From Pyrus communis (Eukaryota; Streptophyta; Magnoliopsida; Rosales; Rosaceae), in assembly GCF_963583255.1 (NCBI RefSeq), contig NC_084808.1:15151201-15215200 (forward strand): 64,000 nt of DNA. Direction: 5' to 3'. The notes beneath the pieces were generated by a model. The model saw nothing but the letters and a program-made list of their open reading frames with translations. It was not told the origin of the DNA and searched no databases. The position numbers were made by a program, and so were the translations under genes. Within the stretch, counting starts at the first letter, position 1; each line of letters starts with the position of its first letter. This document shows, piece by piece, positions 34,611-58,938 of this stretch.

Positions 34611-36180
34611 TCAAATTTGCGAGACCCTAATGAAAAATCAAAGTGACTCCTTGGGTGGAGAGTTACTTCGGCTTCATCGACATCGAGAATGGTATAAAGA
34701 ACTTGGTGAATTCAAGCGGGACTACCCCTCAAACTCAAATTCCTGTTTCAGTTACAGGAACATAAGTATCATAACCCCTGAAAAAGAGCCCATAGTGTCA
34801 CCCACTGCTCCAACTTCAACAGACATCACTAATCTAAGAAGAGGTCCTTGCGCAACGGGCAAATCGCCAATGTTACTTCCAGGAATAGACTCCTAACCCA
34901 ACATGACTTTCCTCCCCTAAACGCGACAAGGGCACAAAGAGCGGAAACCCATCACCTAAGGTTCGATGAAAATGAATCTTCTAAAAAGCAAGAGCGACGA
35001 CGCCCGCTATATAAGGAAACCCTAGGGGCACGACCAGACCCCATCAGGCCAACGGTCCAAACCGCAATTCAAATCGTTCCAGGGAGACTCTGACCTAGAT
35101 TACCAAATCATGCACTACTGTAACATCAATTCTTGTACACAGCCCTCTAATCCAATAACATCACGTTGAATAATATGAGAATAAGTATTCCTCCATTGTC
35201 GTTGTCTGTCGTGCATTTGCAAGGAAGATGCAACTCTGCTCTCCCTTATTTCTCTTGTATTGTCACTCTGCAAATCATAAGCAGCATCTCTAATATTGCA
35301 AGGAAGATGCAACTCTGCTCTCCCTTATTTCTCTTATCTCAAAATATTCTTCATGCCTCCTTCCCGCTCGGTAGCCACTTTCAAGCCATGACATCCTCCA
35401 AATCATAAGCAGCATCTCTAATATTGGCAACCCAAATGCGCAACCTCAGTTTGAGCTTCACGCTATTTGCACCACCAAAAGCTGATTAATGAGATAACAC
35501 AACCGGCACAGAGGGAACGCCTTAACCACCAAGAAAATCCACCATTACACATATCAAGTTTAATAGTGTGCATAAGATCGAAACAATGTTTTGGTCATGA
35601 CTCATGAATCCAAGCCTCCCACGCAAGTTAGAAAAATAAATTCTTCCTAAAATGCTTTTATCCATTGCTCCAAATAAACCGAATACTGCTAGGTATACCA
35701 ATTCTTGCCGCATCATTTGGTGCACAAGAATGTCATGGACGATTCATTCCACTGGCACCTAAACCAATTATAGCAAGATACTCGAGCAAACTCGGATACA
35801 AAGATGGCACCAGATTTCAACTTAGAAAATTAAGAGAGCATAATAGCACTTGACGGCACACGTTTTAAGCAACGGTATATTTTCAGGTAAGAAAAATGAC
35901 ATAAGTTCTATTACAGCTATCAGTATCTCAAATATATAGACAATTCCCTGAAGTGAGATGGTTAATCTCTTCCTTGGGTGAGTCTCCGATGCGTCATAAC
36001 GGTGAGAATCCATGAAGATGGTAAAACAGAAGGGTAGTAGTGTCTAAGGAGAAACTTCATTGAGCTTTTCAACAGTGAAATGAACCCAACAATGGATACA
36101 CATATACAGAGTAAGCTGTTGCAAAACCATTTTAGTGCCGAGACATCTTTGATAGATAATGCAAAAGGAATCTTGAGACC
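34611..36180. other. Unassigned region downstream of CK1, with local duplications
   Basis: The plus-strand ORFs at 34611-35093 have no family I recognise and may be part of the same mobile composite. 35217-35427 contains repeated blocks. 35522-35725 (minus) faintly resembles LINE C-terminal sequence but is too short to call. From about 35430 on this may include the 3' region of CK1. Confidence 0.4.
35217..35427. repeat. Local direct repeats
   Basis: A block of about 40 bp starting TTGCAAGGAAGATGCAACTC occurs at 35217 and 35296. A second block with CATAAGCAGCATCTCTAATA occurs at about 35276 and 35405. The arrangement is an imperfect tandem duplication. Confidence 0.8.
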
Positions 36181-42275
<6,095 letters not shown>

Positions 42276-43020
42276 GATCTGAAGAATCCCAATCAAATAT
42301 CATACAAAAAAAAAAAAAAAAGCCTAAAACCCCACACCCCCACTTCACCCCCCTTAACTTACAACCCCATCCAGCACTAAACTACGAACCAAATCTGCTC
42401 CAAAAGCTCATCAGCTATTGGACTCGAACTCCTCCTATTCCACTCAACACTCAATTCCTCTCATGCAATCTCAGATCCATCAAATTCCAGCTCCAATGCA
42501 ACCCCCTAAAAAATCCTTATTCTATATACGAAAAATTTGAAATGAATGCTTGAACCTACAGTCCAAAATCCACAAAATTGATGTGAAATTTGAAAATCCA
42601 AAAGAAACCCACTAATCAGTGGAGCCAAAAACTGGACTTTTGGGCCTTTTTTCTTAGGAGAAGAATTGGAGCAAGAATGCGAAGAGAGGCTACTTCGGGA
42701 TGATTATTTTCAATTTCTCAGACGAAATGGGAAAAAATTTCAGCCTGGAAAAAGAATGAAGTCGGAGAAGAATCTATCGCTTGCGACTATTGACGGTCAG
42801 AGAAGGAAAAAAATATGAAGTTTTGGAAGAAAGAAGGGATCTTTGGATCTGGGTTGAGGATAAGGGGTTTTGGGTTTTCTGGGACGGATATGATTTTCTC
42901 GGGAAAATTTGGACGGTGCGAGAAAGGGGGAATATTTGGGATGAAAGAGAGGAGAGAAGGGAGAGGGGAAGGAAGGAAAGAGGATGGATTGATGGAAGGA
43001 ATAGGAAAGAGATGGATGCG
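42276..43020 (-). other. CK1 upstream region and probable 5' leader
   Basis: Contains poly(A) at 42303-42319 (plus strand) and C-rich then purine-rich sequence. Part is probably 5' UTR, possibly with a leader intron. I could not place the transcription start. Confidence 0.45.
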
Positions 43021-44946
43021 TGTGTGATATATGATATCATACTATTACATTTTCTTATGGCTACATGAACTTTGTTTTTTTAACTTTATCATTTACATTT
43101 ATCGATGTAAATATTTGTTTTTTATTTATTTAATTTTGTTGGATTGTATTTGATATGTGAGAAATAAACAAAAAAGAAAATGTTAATTTGGTGAATGATT
43201 GTCCAACTACTATCCTTTAGCTCTTCCAAGCTTCAATTTCCACTTGAACAATAAGTCGCAAGTGTGTTAGAACTTGGACAAGTTCACTATTTTCCTTCAA
43301 CGTAACAATCACTAAAAACATGCGTGTGTAATGCGTGTTTCTGTAATTTTTCTCACAATAAGTGATCACGCATCTTATATTTGATGACTTGTTCTCAGCA
43401 TATAAACCATTACTGATTAGTTTTTCTTGGAAATAAGTTGTGATTTTATACACATTGTTATAGTGTCGTGAAATTCACTAGTTTCTTACATGTAAAAGGA
43501 ACAAAAATTGGTATGTGTAACGTGTGTGTACATCCTTTTTTCTCCTAATAACAGTGAGTAGCACTTGATGACAAATTGTCAAAGCAGACACTTGTTTCAA
43601 ATAAGTTTCTCTTGCAGTTATAACCGTATACATTGTTGTGTGATGTGACGTACCTAATATTTTTCTTTTTTGAATTTTGCGAGTACCGTTGTCGTCGATG
43701 CTAAAAACTTTCTTATATCGTATTTGCAGAAATAGTAGAGCATTATTTTCAGTTACAAGAGCAATTTAAATCCTTGTTGAAAAAGCAGATGCAAGTGTTT
43801 TTACTTATGCTAATTTGCTGTCTTCCTAATAAGTGCTTTTTCTAATGTTAGAAAGTGCTTTTACCCGAACAATTTGTAACTGTTAGGCATACAGATCGCT
43901 CATCAAGAATTACGTGTAATTTGAATTTAGTAATCAAATTTGCCATTATTAAGTATTGGGTGTAAGATTTCGGATTTGGGAACCAATCATTCCGCATACT
44001 TACAAATCAGCCACCAACAGCAGTCAAATTGGATTTCGATAACTTCTTCAGGTCTCTTTCATGCTATAATAATATATACATATATATATATATATATTTA
44101 TATATATCTATATCATAACGGGATAAAAATGTTTCTCTATTATTGTTTTTGTTTTTCTTTCTTAGTTATGTTCAACATTAAATATTTAATGCAGATATGA
44201 GTTTAGCCAAGTTAAATAGAATATCAAGTTCTTATTGTCGTTCAACTTTTTTGTTTTGGGTAAAATTTTCCCGTAGTCCAACTTAGAGCAATTGCCCATG
44301 AAAGCAATATGACTTTCAAAAAAACTTGTCATTAACGTGAAAGCGTATCAAGAAGCTAGTAGCCTAGTAAATTGAAATGAAGTGGTAACATTAAACCATG
44401 GAAGCAATCATTTTGTGCATGAAAGATGATTTTCATATACTATTTTTAGCTTCTCACACTCTCTGAATTTTGACCAACGAATTTGGATAAATCAAACAAA
44501 AATCAATGGATATAATTTCAAAAGAGTACGTTAAAAGCTTAAAAAAGAGTCTACATTTATCATTTCTTGTACAAATAGTCACATATTTTGAGAAATTAAC
44601 ATGACAACTGATAGTTTTGGTACTCTAAGTCATTGCTTAAAATCATTACAACTAGAAAGTGAAATCAATATTTACTTTGAAAGTTTCAGGTGAGTGAGTA
44701 ATGTGTGTCTCACTCACTCACAGAATTGTATTCAAGTGTGGCTTCCAGCTTCCAATCCATATTATTAGAGTATTAGTGCAGAACAGATAAATAGTTGGTG
44801 ACTGATTTGACCTTAACAATTGTTTATTTATTGGATTTGGAAACTGGAATTGTGGTTTTGTGGATCAATGGGAGATGGTGGCCTCTACCTAAAACCACAA
44901 CTACTCAATATTCATAATATATCTGTACAATACAAGCAAGAAGCAA

Positions 44947-44981
<35 letters not shown>

Positions 44982-45222
44982 AATATATATATATATGTAT
45001 ATATTTATTTATTTATTTATTTCAAAGACAAAGACACGACTCCAATAAATTTAATTAATGAATGTATACAGTATACAGAATGAAAAACAGAAACAAAATT
45101 TTTTACTACCAAGCCCGCCTCATCGTTTGAATTTTGGTCCGGCCCCAATCCAACCAATGAGTCAGGGCCGGCATTGCCTTTTAAAATCCTAAACCCTAAT
45201 CCGTAAACAAAAAAGACGACTA
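43021..45222. other. Intergenic between CK1 and the NDR pseudogene
   Basis: No gene supported. It holds a (TA)n tract at about 44070-44108, a (CT)n tract at about 44950-44981 followed by (TA)n and (TTTA)n to 45022, and otherwise AT-rich unique DNA. Confidence 0.6.
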
Positions 45223-46147
45223 TTCATCCTGGAAGCAGCAACAGAGCTTGAGGATACAATTACTGCCAACATCTACAAGTGGACTTTTCTCTGCTTTCAC
45301 ATGCACAAACTATATAGAACGATACACTAAGGCCAGTGAAGAAAAATTCAATTCGATTGAGGAACATGTTCGAACGGATGAATGTATACCTGGCCTTCCC
45401 CAAGCATCTCTGATTTCTTAAGCTTCTTAACTGCAGGTACATGATCAGTTGCTTTCTTTCTCCCTGTAGACTCTAACCTGTACCAGCGGAGAAAGAAATA
45501 GGTAACACAAAGACAAAGACAAAGAAAAGGAAAAACCAATATGTTGATTACAAATTTACAATGTAGTAAGGCATAATGCAATAATGCTACTTTTGTTATC
45601 GACGCTAACTAGAGTTAACATGACAGATGGAACTAACTCCAGTACAGGCCTCCCAGAATCTGACCATCAATTTAAAATAACTAAAAAGCAATAGAAATGA
45701 AATCCAAGAGGAACAAAGTTTAAGTTTTTTTGCATCTCTTATTTGTTTGGAGGGAGGTAGGAACAGCGTATGCAGTATCTATATATAGAACTTAATCTGC
45801 AGTCATGAACTATACTGACTGCAAGCGCTATTCATATGATCAAATATAATAATATAACAGGTCGTGGTATGTGGATGCAACCGGACAAAAATGATACACT
45901 ACTTCATTATCAAAAGAAAACGTGTACCTCTCCAAAGATCATTGGCAGTTTACTTTGTCTAACACCACCACTGTAAAGAGAGATGAAGGAAACTCATACT
46001 GCTCCTTCCTCTCCTGTAAACTTCTCATTTTTTTTTCTTGTAATGATCGTCTGTATATTGCTTTGCAGCTGCAACCTTCTGCTTGGTGGCATTTGAAGAC
46101 ACTTCTTCTGTGTTGGTGTTTTTTACCCCCTTTTCCTCCTCTTTACC
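45223..46147 (-). pseudogene. Partial NDR kinase pseudogene (duplicated fragment)
   Basis: Homologous to exons and introns of the NDR kinase at 53237-55430. Right to left it carries an exon-1 fragment (VSSNATKQKVAAAKQY at about 46060-46120) and intron sequence shared with 54790-54950. Next comes the exon-3 equivalent with RKKATDHVPAVKKLKKSEML at about 45390-45475, where the catalytic VYAMK has become VPAVK. The start of the exon-4 equivalent ends near 45223. Exon 2 with the glycine loop is missing. Introns are retained, so it arose by DNA duplication and not by retroposition. It lies in the same strand as, and 38 bp past, the PPR stop codon, so it probably forms the PPR 3' flank. Confidence 0.88.
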
Positions 46148-46185
46148 TAAAAATGTGCCAATGACTGTGTCTGGAAAGAGATTCC

Positions 46186-48525
46186 TTACCAGTAATCTCC
46201 ACACGAACACTCTCCACCCTTGAAATGGTGAAACCGGCTGTTATCCCTGACAATGAACTCCCTCCCAACGATCTTTGACATAAATTTTATTGCTATGTGG
46301 CAGTCCACGCATACCCTAATGTTCTTTGTTACTCGAATTGTTGTCCCAGCAGGAGTGCTAATGATGCCAAATCCTATGGCAAGCCTTTCACTGTGGTGAC
46401 ACAATAAGTACTTCTTTTGCTCCTCTTCAACATCATGGAGCACCTCATTTGTGTTGGGCGCATACCCTTCTCGTTCCATCTGCTCCAAAATGACTCCTAG
46501 AGCCTCAATTATTCGATCATAAAGTGGGTGGGATTTATCTCCCGCCACAAAAGCATGAACCTTGCTTTTAACTTCAATCCAGCTGCAGGCTGGCTTCTTT
46601 TTCAATCCCTTATCCCTCATAGTGATCCTCAATTTTGCTGCATCTTTCCACCTCTTAGCAGCCGAATATGTGTTTGACAATAGAACATAAGCACCCATGT
46701 TCCCAGGATCAACTGTAAATATTTTCTCCGCAACCTTCTCAGCTAATTCAAGTTTCTTGTGAACTCTACAAGCAGCCAACAATGTTGACCATACACTTCC
46801 CGTCGGTAATATATGCATGGTAGAGATAAACTGATAAGCTTCCTCCAACCTTCCAGCTCGACCAAGAACGTCTGCAACAGCAGCATAGTGCTCTATACCA
46901 GGAGCAATCCCATATTCCCCAGTCATACTATTAAAATACTTCCAAGCTTTGTCTACCAATCCAGCATGGCTACATGCGGTCAATACAGCCATGAAAGAAA
47001 CATAGTTGGGCTTTATGGCCTCTTCTTTCATCTGCTCAAAAGAGGAAATGGCATCATGTGCATGACCATGCAAAGCATATCCCATAATCATGGCTGTCCA
47101 TGACACCATGTCATGTTTCTCCATTTTGTGAAAAATCCACCTTGCCATCCTAATGTTACCGCATTTGGCGTACATGTCCACCAGTGAGCTCGCTACAAAC
47201 ACATTATCCTTGAATCCACCCCTAGTTATGTATCCATGGAGCTGCTTTCCCAAATGTAGAGTTGTCAGGTGAGCGCAAGCTGGAATAATACTTGAAAAGG
47301 ATACATGCACAGGCTTAACTTTACTCATCAACATCTCGCGAAAGAATATCAGTCCTTCATCAAACATACCGTTCTGCACACATCCTGCAATGATCGAGTT
47401 CCATGAAATGGCATCACGCTTAGGTAGCAGGTTGAACACCTGCAGGGAATCTTGCACTCGAGTGCAATTGGCATACATGTCAATTAAGCTACTCCCAATG
47501 AATACATCTGCATCAAGTCCACGTCTTATAGCATACCCATGAATCTCCTTTCCCTTGATAACATCTACATATTCTGCAAAAACTGGAAGGACACTAGACA
47601 AAGTAAAAGCATCGGGCTTCAAGTCAGCATTCCCCATATGTCTGACCATTGCCAAAGCTTCTCGATACATCCCATTCTGTGCATTCCCAGCAATGACTGT
47701 ATTCCAGGAAACAATATCTCTTTTTTGCATCAAGTTAAAGACCTTTCTCACACTATCCACTCTGGCAACTCTTTTCCCTTCCTCTTGCTCGAAAGCTTTA
47801 CGACACTGATCATTGAATTGCCGGTATGCGCAAAGTGGAGGGTCTACATCTACAGATGTAGTCAAACCAACAGTCCTATCAATACCATTACCCTGCATCT
47901 GCAAGTCATTAACCAGTTTATTTGATTGACTACTACACAAAGCCTCACCTTCTACCTCCAACGACCCAATTCTACAAACTTGATTTCGTTGAGGCATTCT
48001 ATCAAACAACTTGGGTGCACCAAACCTCTGCCCACCAATCCCCTCCAAAGTCTCTAACTTTGCGTACATATTCATAAGTGCATTACAAGTATACAAATCA
48101 CAATCCATACCGAACCGAACAACACACCCATGGACGGACTCGCCCAACCTCAAGTCCCCAAGCAATGCGCATGATTTGAGCACAGAAGGGAACACATTGT
48201 GATCTGGGTATATCCCAAAACCCATCATTTCCACAAAGGAGGCCAAGGAACGGTGGCAGAGGCCGTGGGCGGCGTAGCATCGGATAACTGACTTCCAAGC
48301 GAGAGTGGGGGGAGGAGAAGGGAGGGAGTTGAAGAGGGTGAGGGAGTCGTGTAGGAGGTTCAGGGTGGAGTAAACAGAGAGGACAAAGGAGAGGTCGGGA
48401 GCCGAAGGGCCGCAGTTGGATTTGAGGATCTGGGCGTGGAGCTGTTTGGCATGGGATTGGCATTTGATGGTGCTGGGGTTCTTGAAGAGGGTCTTTAGCA
48501 GTGTTTGGATGGAGGCGGAGCTCAT
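46186..48525 (-). CDS. DYW-type pentatricopeptide repeat protein
   Basis: Single exon, 779 residues. About residues 70-600 are PLS-type PPR repeats, seen as recurring [14 protein letters not shown] and [11 protein letters not shown] patterns. E/E+ motifs follow ([14 protein letters not shown], then [12 protein letters not shown]). The end is a DYW domain with HSERLA, CVDCHIA and the terminal CSCGDYW, giving the HxE and CxxC zinc ligands of the DYW cytidine deaminase. Such proteins edit C to U in chloroplast or mitochondrial RNAs. The first residues are Ser/Thr/Lys-rich, fitting organelle targeting, though which organelle cannot be told. A stretch at about 170-260 between repeats is poorly conserved. 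By context and layout it resembles the PPR near At3g23330. Confidence 0.95.
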   Translation of the reverse strand: MSSASIQTLLKTLFKNPSTIKCQSHAKQLHAQILKSNCGPSAPDLSFVLSVYSTLNLLHDSLTLFNSLPSPPPTLAWKSVIRCYAAHGLCHRSLASFVEMMGFGIYPDHNVFPSVLKSCALLGDLRLGESVHGCVVRFGMDCDLYTCNALMNMYAKLETLEGIGGQRFGAPKLFDRMPQRNQVCRIGSLEVEGEALCSSQSNKLVNDLQMQGNGIDRTVGLTTSVDVDPPLCAYRQFNDQCRKAFEQEEGKRVARVDSVRKVFNLMQKRDIVSWNTVIAGNAQNGMYREALAMVRHMGNADLKPDAFTLSSVLPVFAEYVDVIKGKEIHGYAIRRGLDADVFIGSSLIDMYANCTRVQDSLQVFNLLPKRDAISWNSIIAGCVQNGMFDEGLIFFREMLMSKVKPVHVSFSSIIPACAHLTTLHLGKQLHGYITRGGFKDNVFVASSLVDMYAKCGNIRMARWIFHKMEKHDMVSWTAMIMGYALHGHAHDAISSFEQMKEEAIKPNYVSFMAVLTACSHAGLVDKAWKYFNSMTGEYGIAPGIEHYAAVADVLGRAGRLEEAYQFISTMHILPTGSVWSTLLAACRVHKKLELAEKVAEKIFTVDPGNMGAYVLLSNTYSAAKRWKDAAKLRITMRDKGLKKKPACSWIEVKSKVHAFVAGDKSHPLYDRIIEALGVILEQMEREGYAPNTNEVLHDVEEEQKKYLLCHHSERLAIGFGIISTPAGTTIRVTKNIRVCVDCHIAIKFMSKIVGREFIVRDNSRFHHFKGGECSCGDYW

Positions 48526-49681
48526 TTCATGGGGTTTAGAGGTTTTTTGCGATTTGGCTTTTTTTGGAAATTAGGGTTATGAGATCATTGTTGTTCGTTA
48601 ATCTTCCTTACGGGGATGAGAATCTGCCCCCTGGATTTCCCGAGTCATGGGTGTTGCCGCACCGCCGGAGAGGGAGAGAGGGTGGCGGGGAGCAAGTGAG
48701 CTTTTTGTTTTCAAATTTATGTTTGCCTTGAAAAAATTGACTCACGTGCTTAGCCCAATCACGTATGTTTTTATTTTTTTTTTTATTTTTTTGTTTGATT
48801 TATCAATTCAATCACCATAAATAAAAAAGAGGGTTGTAGGACGCTAAAAAAGATTTGTGAAAATCAATCCTCAGGTTTATACAGTTGTGCTTTTAGCGTC
48901 TTTATGAACAAAGCAACATAGCACAAGTACATTACATTTTGACATTTTGTGCTAATGATAAAACGCAACGTAGAGAAAATTTAACATATAACGTTAAATC
49001 ATTGGCACAAGATGTACAATAACAATATAATCATGTCATCAAAGTCCCTTATAAAAGAGTCGTAAACAACGATGAACGTGTGATTTTCATCCTAAAACAT
49101 TTGTTCAGGTTTTAGTTGGTGAGGTTTTTATTATTGTCCTTTTATTGAAGGACTAAAACGTACAAGTTTCTTGAGGGCAATGCAGAATGCACAACAGAGT
49201 CCACCTTGATGCATGTAGGACGTTTAAGACATGAAGCCAGCAGTAAACAAAAATATAAAGAAAAAAAAGGTTCAACTTCATCCCGTTTATTGACATAGTT
49301 GATTTCTAAACTTCGATTTTAGACGAGAAGTAACAAATTTCGGGCCAAAAGCCTATCAATAAAAGGTTTCAAATTACTCTTTCTTTATATATAGCATTAG
49401 TATGACAATCATCAACACAAGTAAAATACATGAACAAATGTGGAACAATTGTACACGGATTTTTTAATCTTGACAAAAAAGGGGGTACAAATAAAGAATA
49501 CACAACCATTTCCAAAGAATATATACTTTGCAGAAAATATGTAACAAAAACCATTTGTTTCCGAGGCCTTTGCCCCTCATCTACGGATCTACAGATAAAT
49601 TAATCACCGGAAAATATTCTGTTTGGTTGGATCTCTACAGCAGCTGAAAGTTATGAGATAAACTGTGTCCTTCGCCCGGAT
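48526..49681. other. Intergenic: PPR promoter side and NDR 3' flank
   Basis: No ORF of note. 48526-48750 should hold the PPR promoter, and about 49560-49681 is probably NDR 3' UTR. The middle is AT-rich and unassigned. Confidence 0.55.
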
Positions 49682-55515
<5,834 letters not shown>

Positions 55516-56166
55516 TTGTATCGCTCAACTAACGTCAAACCACTTAACCAGTGTATTATATGTGCATTTTATCTCCCAATCACTAAAGCAAACAAAATTC
55601 AGCAAACAAGAGTCTCATAAAACATTATCCGTTCCAATGCACGATTGATTACCGCATTGAGGAATGCAGGCTTCCTGCATTGACAAAAACCAAAGACCGG
55701 TCAATTAACCAATTATATCTGAAATTGTATCCTCAATAAGTATCTGTTTTAACCAATTATAAAACTAAAATGCACAGCATTTTGTTTCCAATGCCAAGTT
55801 CTCATTCAAAAGATGTCAGAAATTAGAAAATCACAAACATGCGAAAGAAATGACATTTTAATTCTAATGACAATAAAATTACACAGGTGACAAGATGTCA
55901 GCGAAGCAAAAATGAAAGCCTCCTAAAAAGAAGAGGCTATGACAACTCATAAAGGTAATTGATAGCAGCTTTCTAGTCGAGCCAAATAACTGAGAAGGAT
56001 AAATCGTTCAAATCTGACAAAACCGAGCCCATAATGATGACCCAAAACGAACTTTCTCACATAACTCCCCTCTGCTGCTACTTACAAAATCCTCAAAATC
56101 ACCCAATTCCTTTCACAAAATCCTCAAAATCACCCAATTCCTTTCTGTCCAGATTACCAATAACGC

Positions 56167-56602
56167 AGCCAAAACTATACATCCCCATAAAGTCTCCGCT
56201 TTCTTTCCATTTCCTGATAATTTATGCTTCCTTGGCATAAATGCAACGCAGCCTTTGGATATGACCCAACTAATTCCGAACTCTGTAAAAGTTGCAGCCA
56301 CAGAGTCAGAACCACTGGTAATGTAACCAGATATTTAACTAACATCTAGGTTCATAGATTAGGGCCCGGTTATGGACCCAAGATAGCCAAAACTATACAT
56401 CCCCATAAAGTCTTCGGTTTCTTTCCATTTCCTGATAATTTATGCTTCTCTGGCATAAAAGCGACACAGCCTTTGGATATGACCCAACTAATTCCGAACT
56501 CTGTAAAATTTGCAGCAAAAGATTCAGAACCGCTGGTTACGTAACCAGACATTTAACTAACATCTGGGTTCATAGATTAGGGCCCAGTTATGTACCCAAG
56601 AT
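56167..56602. repeat. 218-bp tandem duplication
   Basis: Two adjacent copies, 56167-56384 and 56385-56602, of equal length with scattered substitutions. Each begins AGCCAAAACTATACATCCCC and ends near ACCCAAGAT. Confidence 0.92.
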
Positions 56603-56676
56603 CCCTGATTATGCCGCCAATGTAGTTCTTAAAAACTACTCAAAACAAGCATGTGCTAAGTATCACATGTACAATT

Positions 56677-57440
56677 GATAAACTTCCCCTTTGTTGTTTT
56701 CAGAAGGATCACCAAATTAAGAAAACAAATAAAAAGTACCTACAAGTGGCTTTGGCACAATGTTCTTGACATAAAACTAGTCAATACAAGCACGTGACAC
56801 ACATGAACAATTCATAAACTTGCCCTTTTTTGTTTTCAAGGATCTTTAGGAAAGCAAATAAAGAGTTCCTACGAAGTGACTTCAACACAATGTCCTGGAA
56901 ATAAAACTAGTCCATACAAGCCCGTGTGAAGTATCACATGTACAATACATAAACTTGCCCTTTTATGTTTTCAGAAGGATCACTAGATTAAGAAAGCACA
57001 TAAAAAGTTCCTACAAGTGGCTTCGACACAATGTTCTTGAAATAAAACTAGTCAATACAAGCACGACCGAAGTATCACATGAACAGATCATAAACTTGCA
57101 ACCTTTTTGTCTTTAGCAGGATCAGTAGATTAGGAAAACAAATAAATAGTTCCTACAAGTGGCTTCGGCATTGGTTCTTGAAATAAAACTAGTCAATACA
57201 AGCACGTGCAAAGTATCATGTGAACAATTCATAAACTTGCCTTCTATTTTCAGAAGGATCACTAGATTAAGAAAACAAATAAAGAGTTCCGACGAGTGGC
57301 TTTGGCACAATGTTCTGGAAACAAGACTCAATACAAATGTGTGAAGTATCATGTGAACAATTCATAAACTTGCCTTTTTCTGTTTTCAGAAGTATAAAAC
57401 AAATGAAGAGTTCCTACAAGTGACTTCAGCACAATATTCT
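56677..57440. repeat. Tandem array, about six units of 132-141 bp
   Basis: Units start at about 56677, 56813, 56948, 57089, 57230 and 57363. Each contains ATAAACTTGCC, then GAAGGATCA-type words, AGAAAACAAATAAA, CCTACAAGTGGCTT, and CTAGTCAATACAAGCACG. Units are diverged, and the first and last are partial. Confidence 0.88.
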
Positions 57441-58290
57441 AGGGAAAAAAGAAACATCTTTACAATATGCCTACCAAGCACGATATTTGCTACATTTTCC
57501 AGTTGTAACTTGTAACCAACCAAACAAGCTCTTAAATCTGCTTAAAAGCAACAAGAATAAAAAAAACAGCTAAACCGTTGTCCGAAATTTACTATTTTCT
57601 CACATTGACACTCCAATCAATCAATCAGATGAGCAAACCCCAGAACTCAACTCACCAATTCCGAAAACTCCAACTCCAAGCTCAACCAGAAGAGGAAAAC
57701 GAATCCTACTTTACGATCCAATAAATTTAACACCAAATTTTACCCAATGACAAAAAGTAAAAACACTTTCCACCCACAATTTCTTGCCAAACAAAAGCAT
57801 AAATTCGATCAACCAACAAACTAAAATTAAACAATAATTAAAGGGCCAAACGAAGCAAATCAACCAAATTAGACAATGAGAGATAGTGACAGAAGCACAT
57901 CAAAAAATCCCAAATTTAAGTAACGCAAAGCAAATCAGAGTTCGATTCAAGAGAGAGAAAGAGAGAGAGACACGCACCAGCAGGAGAAGTGCAGTGGAGG
58001 CAATGGTGATGTGGGAGAGTGAAAACCCTAGAGAGAGATGGATGGTTTGTTGGGTGTTGAAGAAGAAAGTGGGGAAGTGAAGAGAGAGGAGCACTTGGTG
58101 TGTTCATGTCATATCATGAGAAATAGGACTCGGATGCCTCCCCGTTTCATTCATCCATTCCCCCCTCTCTCTACTCTCTCTCCTCTTTCTCTTTTACTCT
58201 CTCCTTTTTTTTTTTCCTTTTTTTTTCCTTTTTTTTTCGCCTTTTCCAAAAGGTTGCAAGTCCCTTTGACTCTCTGTCACTCTCTATTAA

Positions 58291-58298
58291 TTTATATA
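58291..58298 (-). promoter_or_regulatory. Candidate TATA box of the NDR gene
   Basis: TATATAAA on the minus strand. It is followed by GA/CT-rich sequence and then the presumed leader exon. Position relative to the leader is reasonable, but the start site was not established. Confidence 0.4.
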
Positions 58299-58938
58299 AT
58301 ATTTTCACTTTCGAGTTTAGTTTTTTAATATTTATTGCTTCAGTGACTGTCTGACTGTCTGTCATTGTTTTTCTTTCTTTCCTGTGTCCGTACATTTTCA
58401 TTTCTTATCCAAAATATTCAATGTATTTTAAAGAAAAATTCAGTTTCTGGGTGGGGCTTACAATTAATGAGTAAACAGTTGCATCAAGTTTTACCAACGT
58501 CAACACGTGTCGGATCAAAAGCTTAAGTAAATCAAACATTCTTAGTCGAACAAATTACAAGATTAGGAGGCGAGAAGCGGAATCAACAACATAAAGAATA
58601 CCATTACTTAAGGCAATGCACGAACTAAGTTTTCTCCTATTCGACTGTAATCCTTTCTATTAATATATGATCGGATTTCTCTCAAAGAGAAAGACCATGC
58701 TACTAGTCTACTAGTTTAGTTGGTTTCAACGTTTTAAGAACGAAGTTAATTCAACGTTTTAATATAAAATTGTTTGGATTTGAGATACCAGGCTGGGGCC
58801 GATTGTAACTGTGGGCTTGACGCATAAGCATGTCATCAGTCTACCGAACTCTGAGATCTTCCTTTTTTCCTTGACTTCTTGTTTCAATTAACTCCTGGAT
58901 TTCTTCATCATTCATCTGAGCCTCGAGCACACGATCAA

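Larger units (their letters stand above)
55516..58290 (-). other. NDR 5' leader with long leader intron
   Basis: A plausible non-coding exon lies at about 57976-58255, with a donor reading GTGCGT at about 57975. A plausible acceptor reading TGCAG lies near 55675 (minus strand GTCAATGCAG). This gives a leader intron of about 2.3 kb. Its middle is occupied by two tandem arrays, 56167-56602 and 56677-57440. Exon limits are inferred from splice-like words only. Confidence 0.45.

Noticed and set aside
35522..35725. Possible LINE zf-RVT remnant
   Set aside because: Only a faint resemblance over about 40 residues; not enough to support a call.
43940..45083. Small plus-strand ORFs between CK1 and the NDR pseudogene
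   Set aside because: They are built largely from (TA)n and (CT)n microsatellites and show no homology.
46813..47925. Plus-strand ORFs of about 90-130 codons within the PPR gene
   Set aside because: Antisense shadows of a long intact PPR reading frame.
56034..57352. ORFs of 60-78 codons in the NDR leader region
   Set aside because: They come from tandem repeat units and recur between units with different stops.
56677..57440. Possible CRISPR-like array
   Set aside because: Units are 132-141 bp, diverged along their full length, with no short identical repeat and unique spacers, in a plant nuclear sequence.
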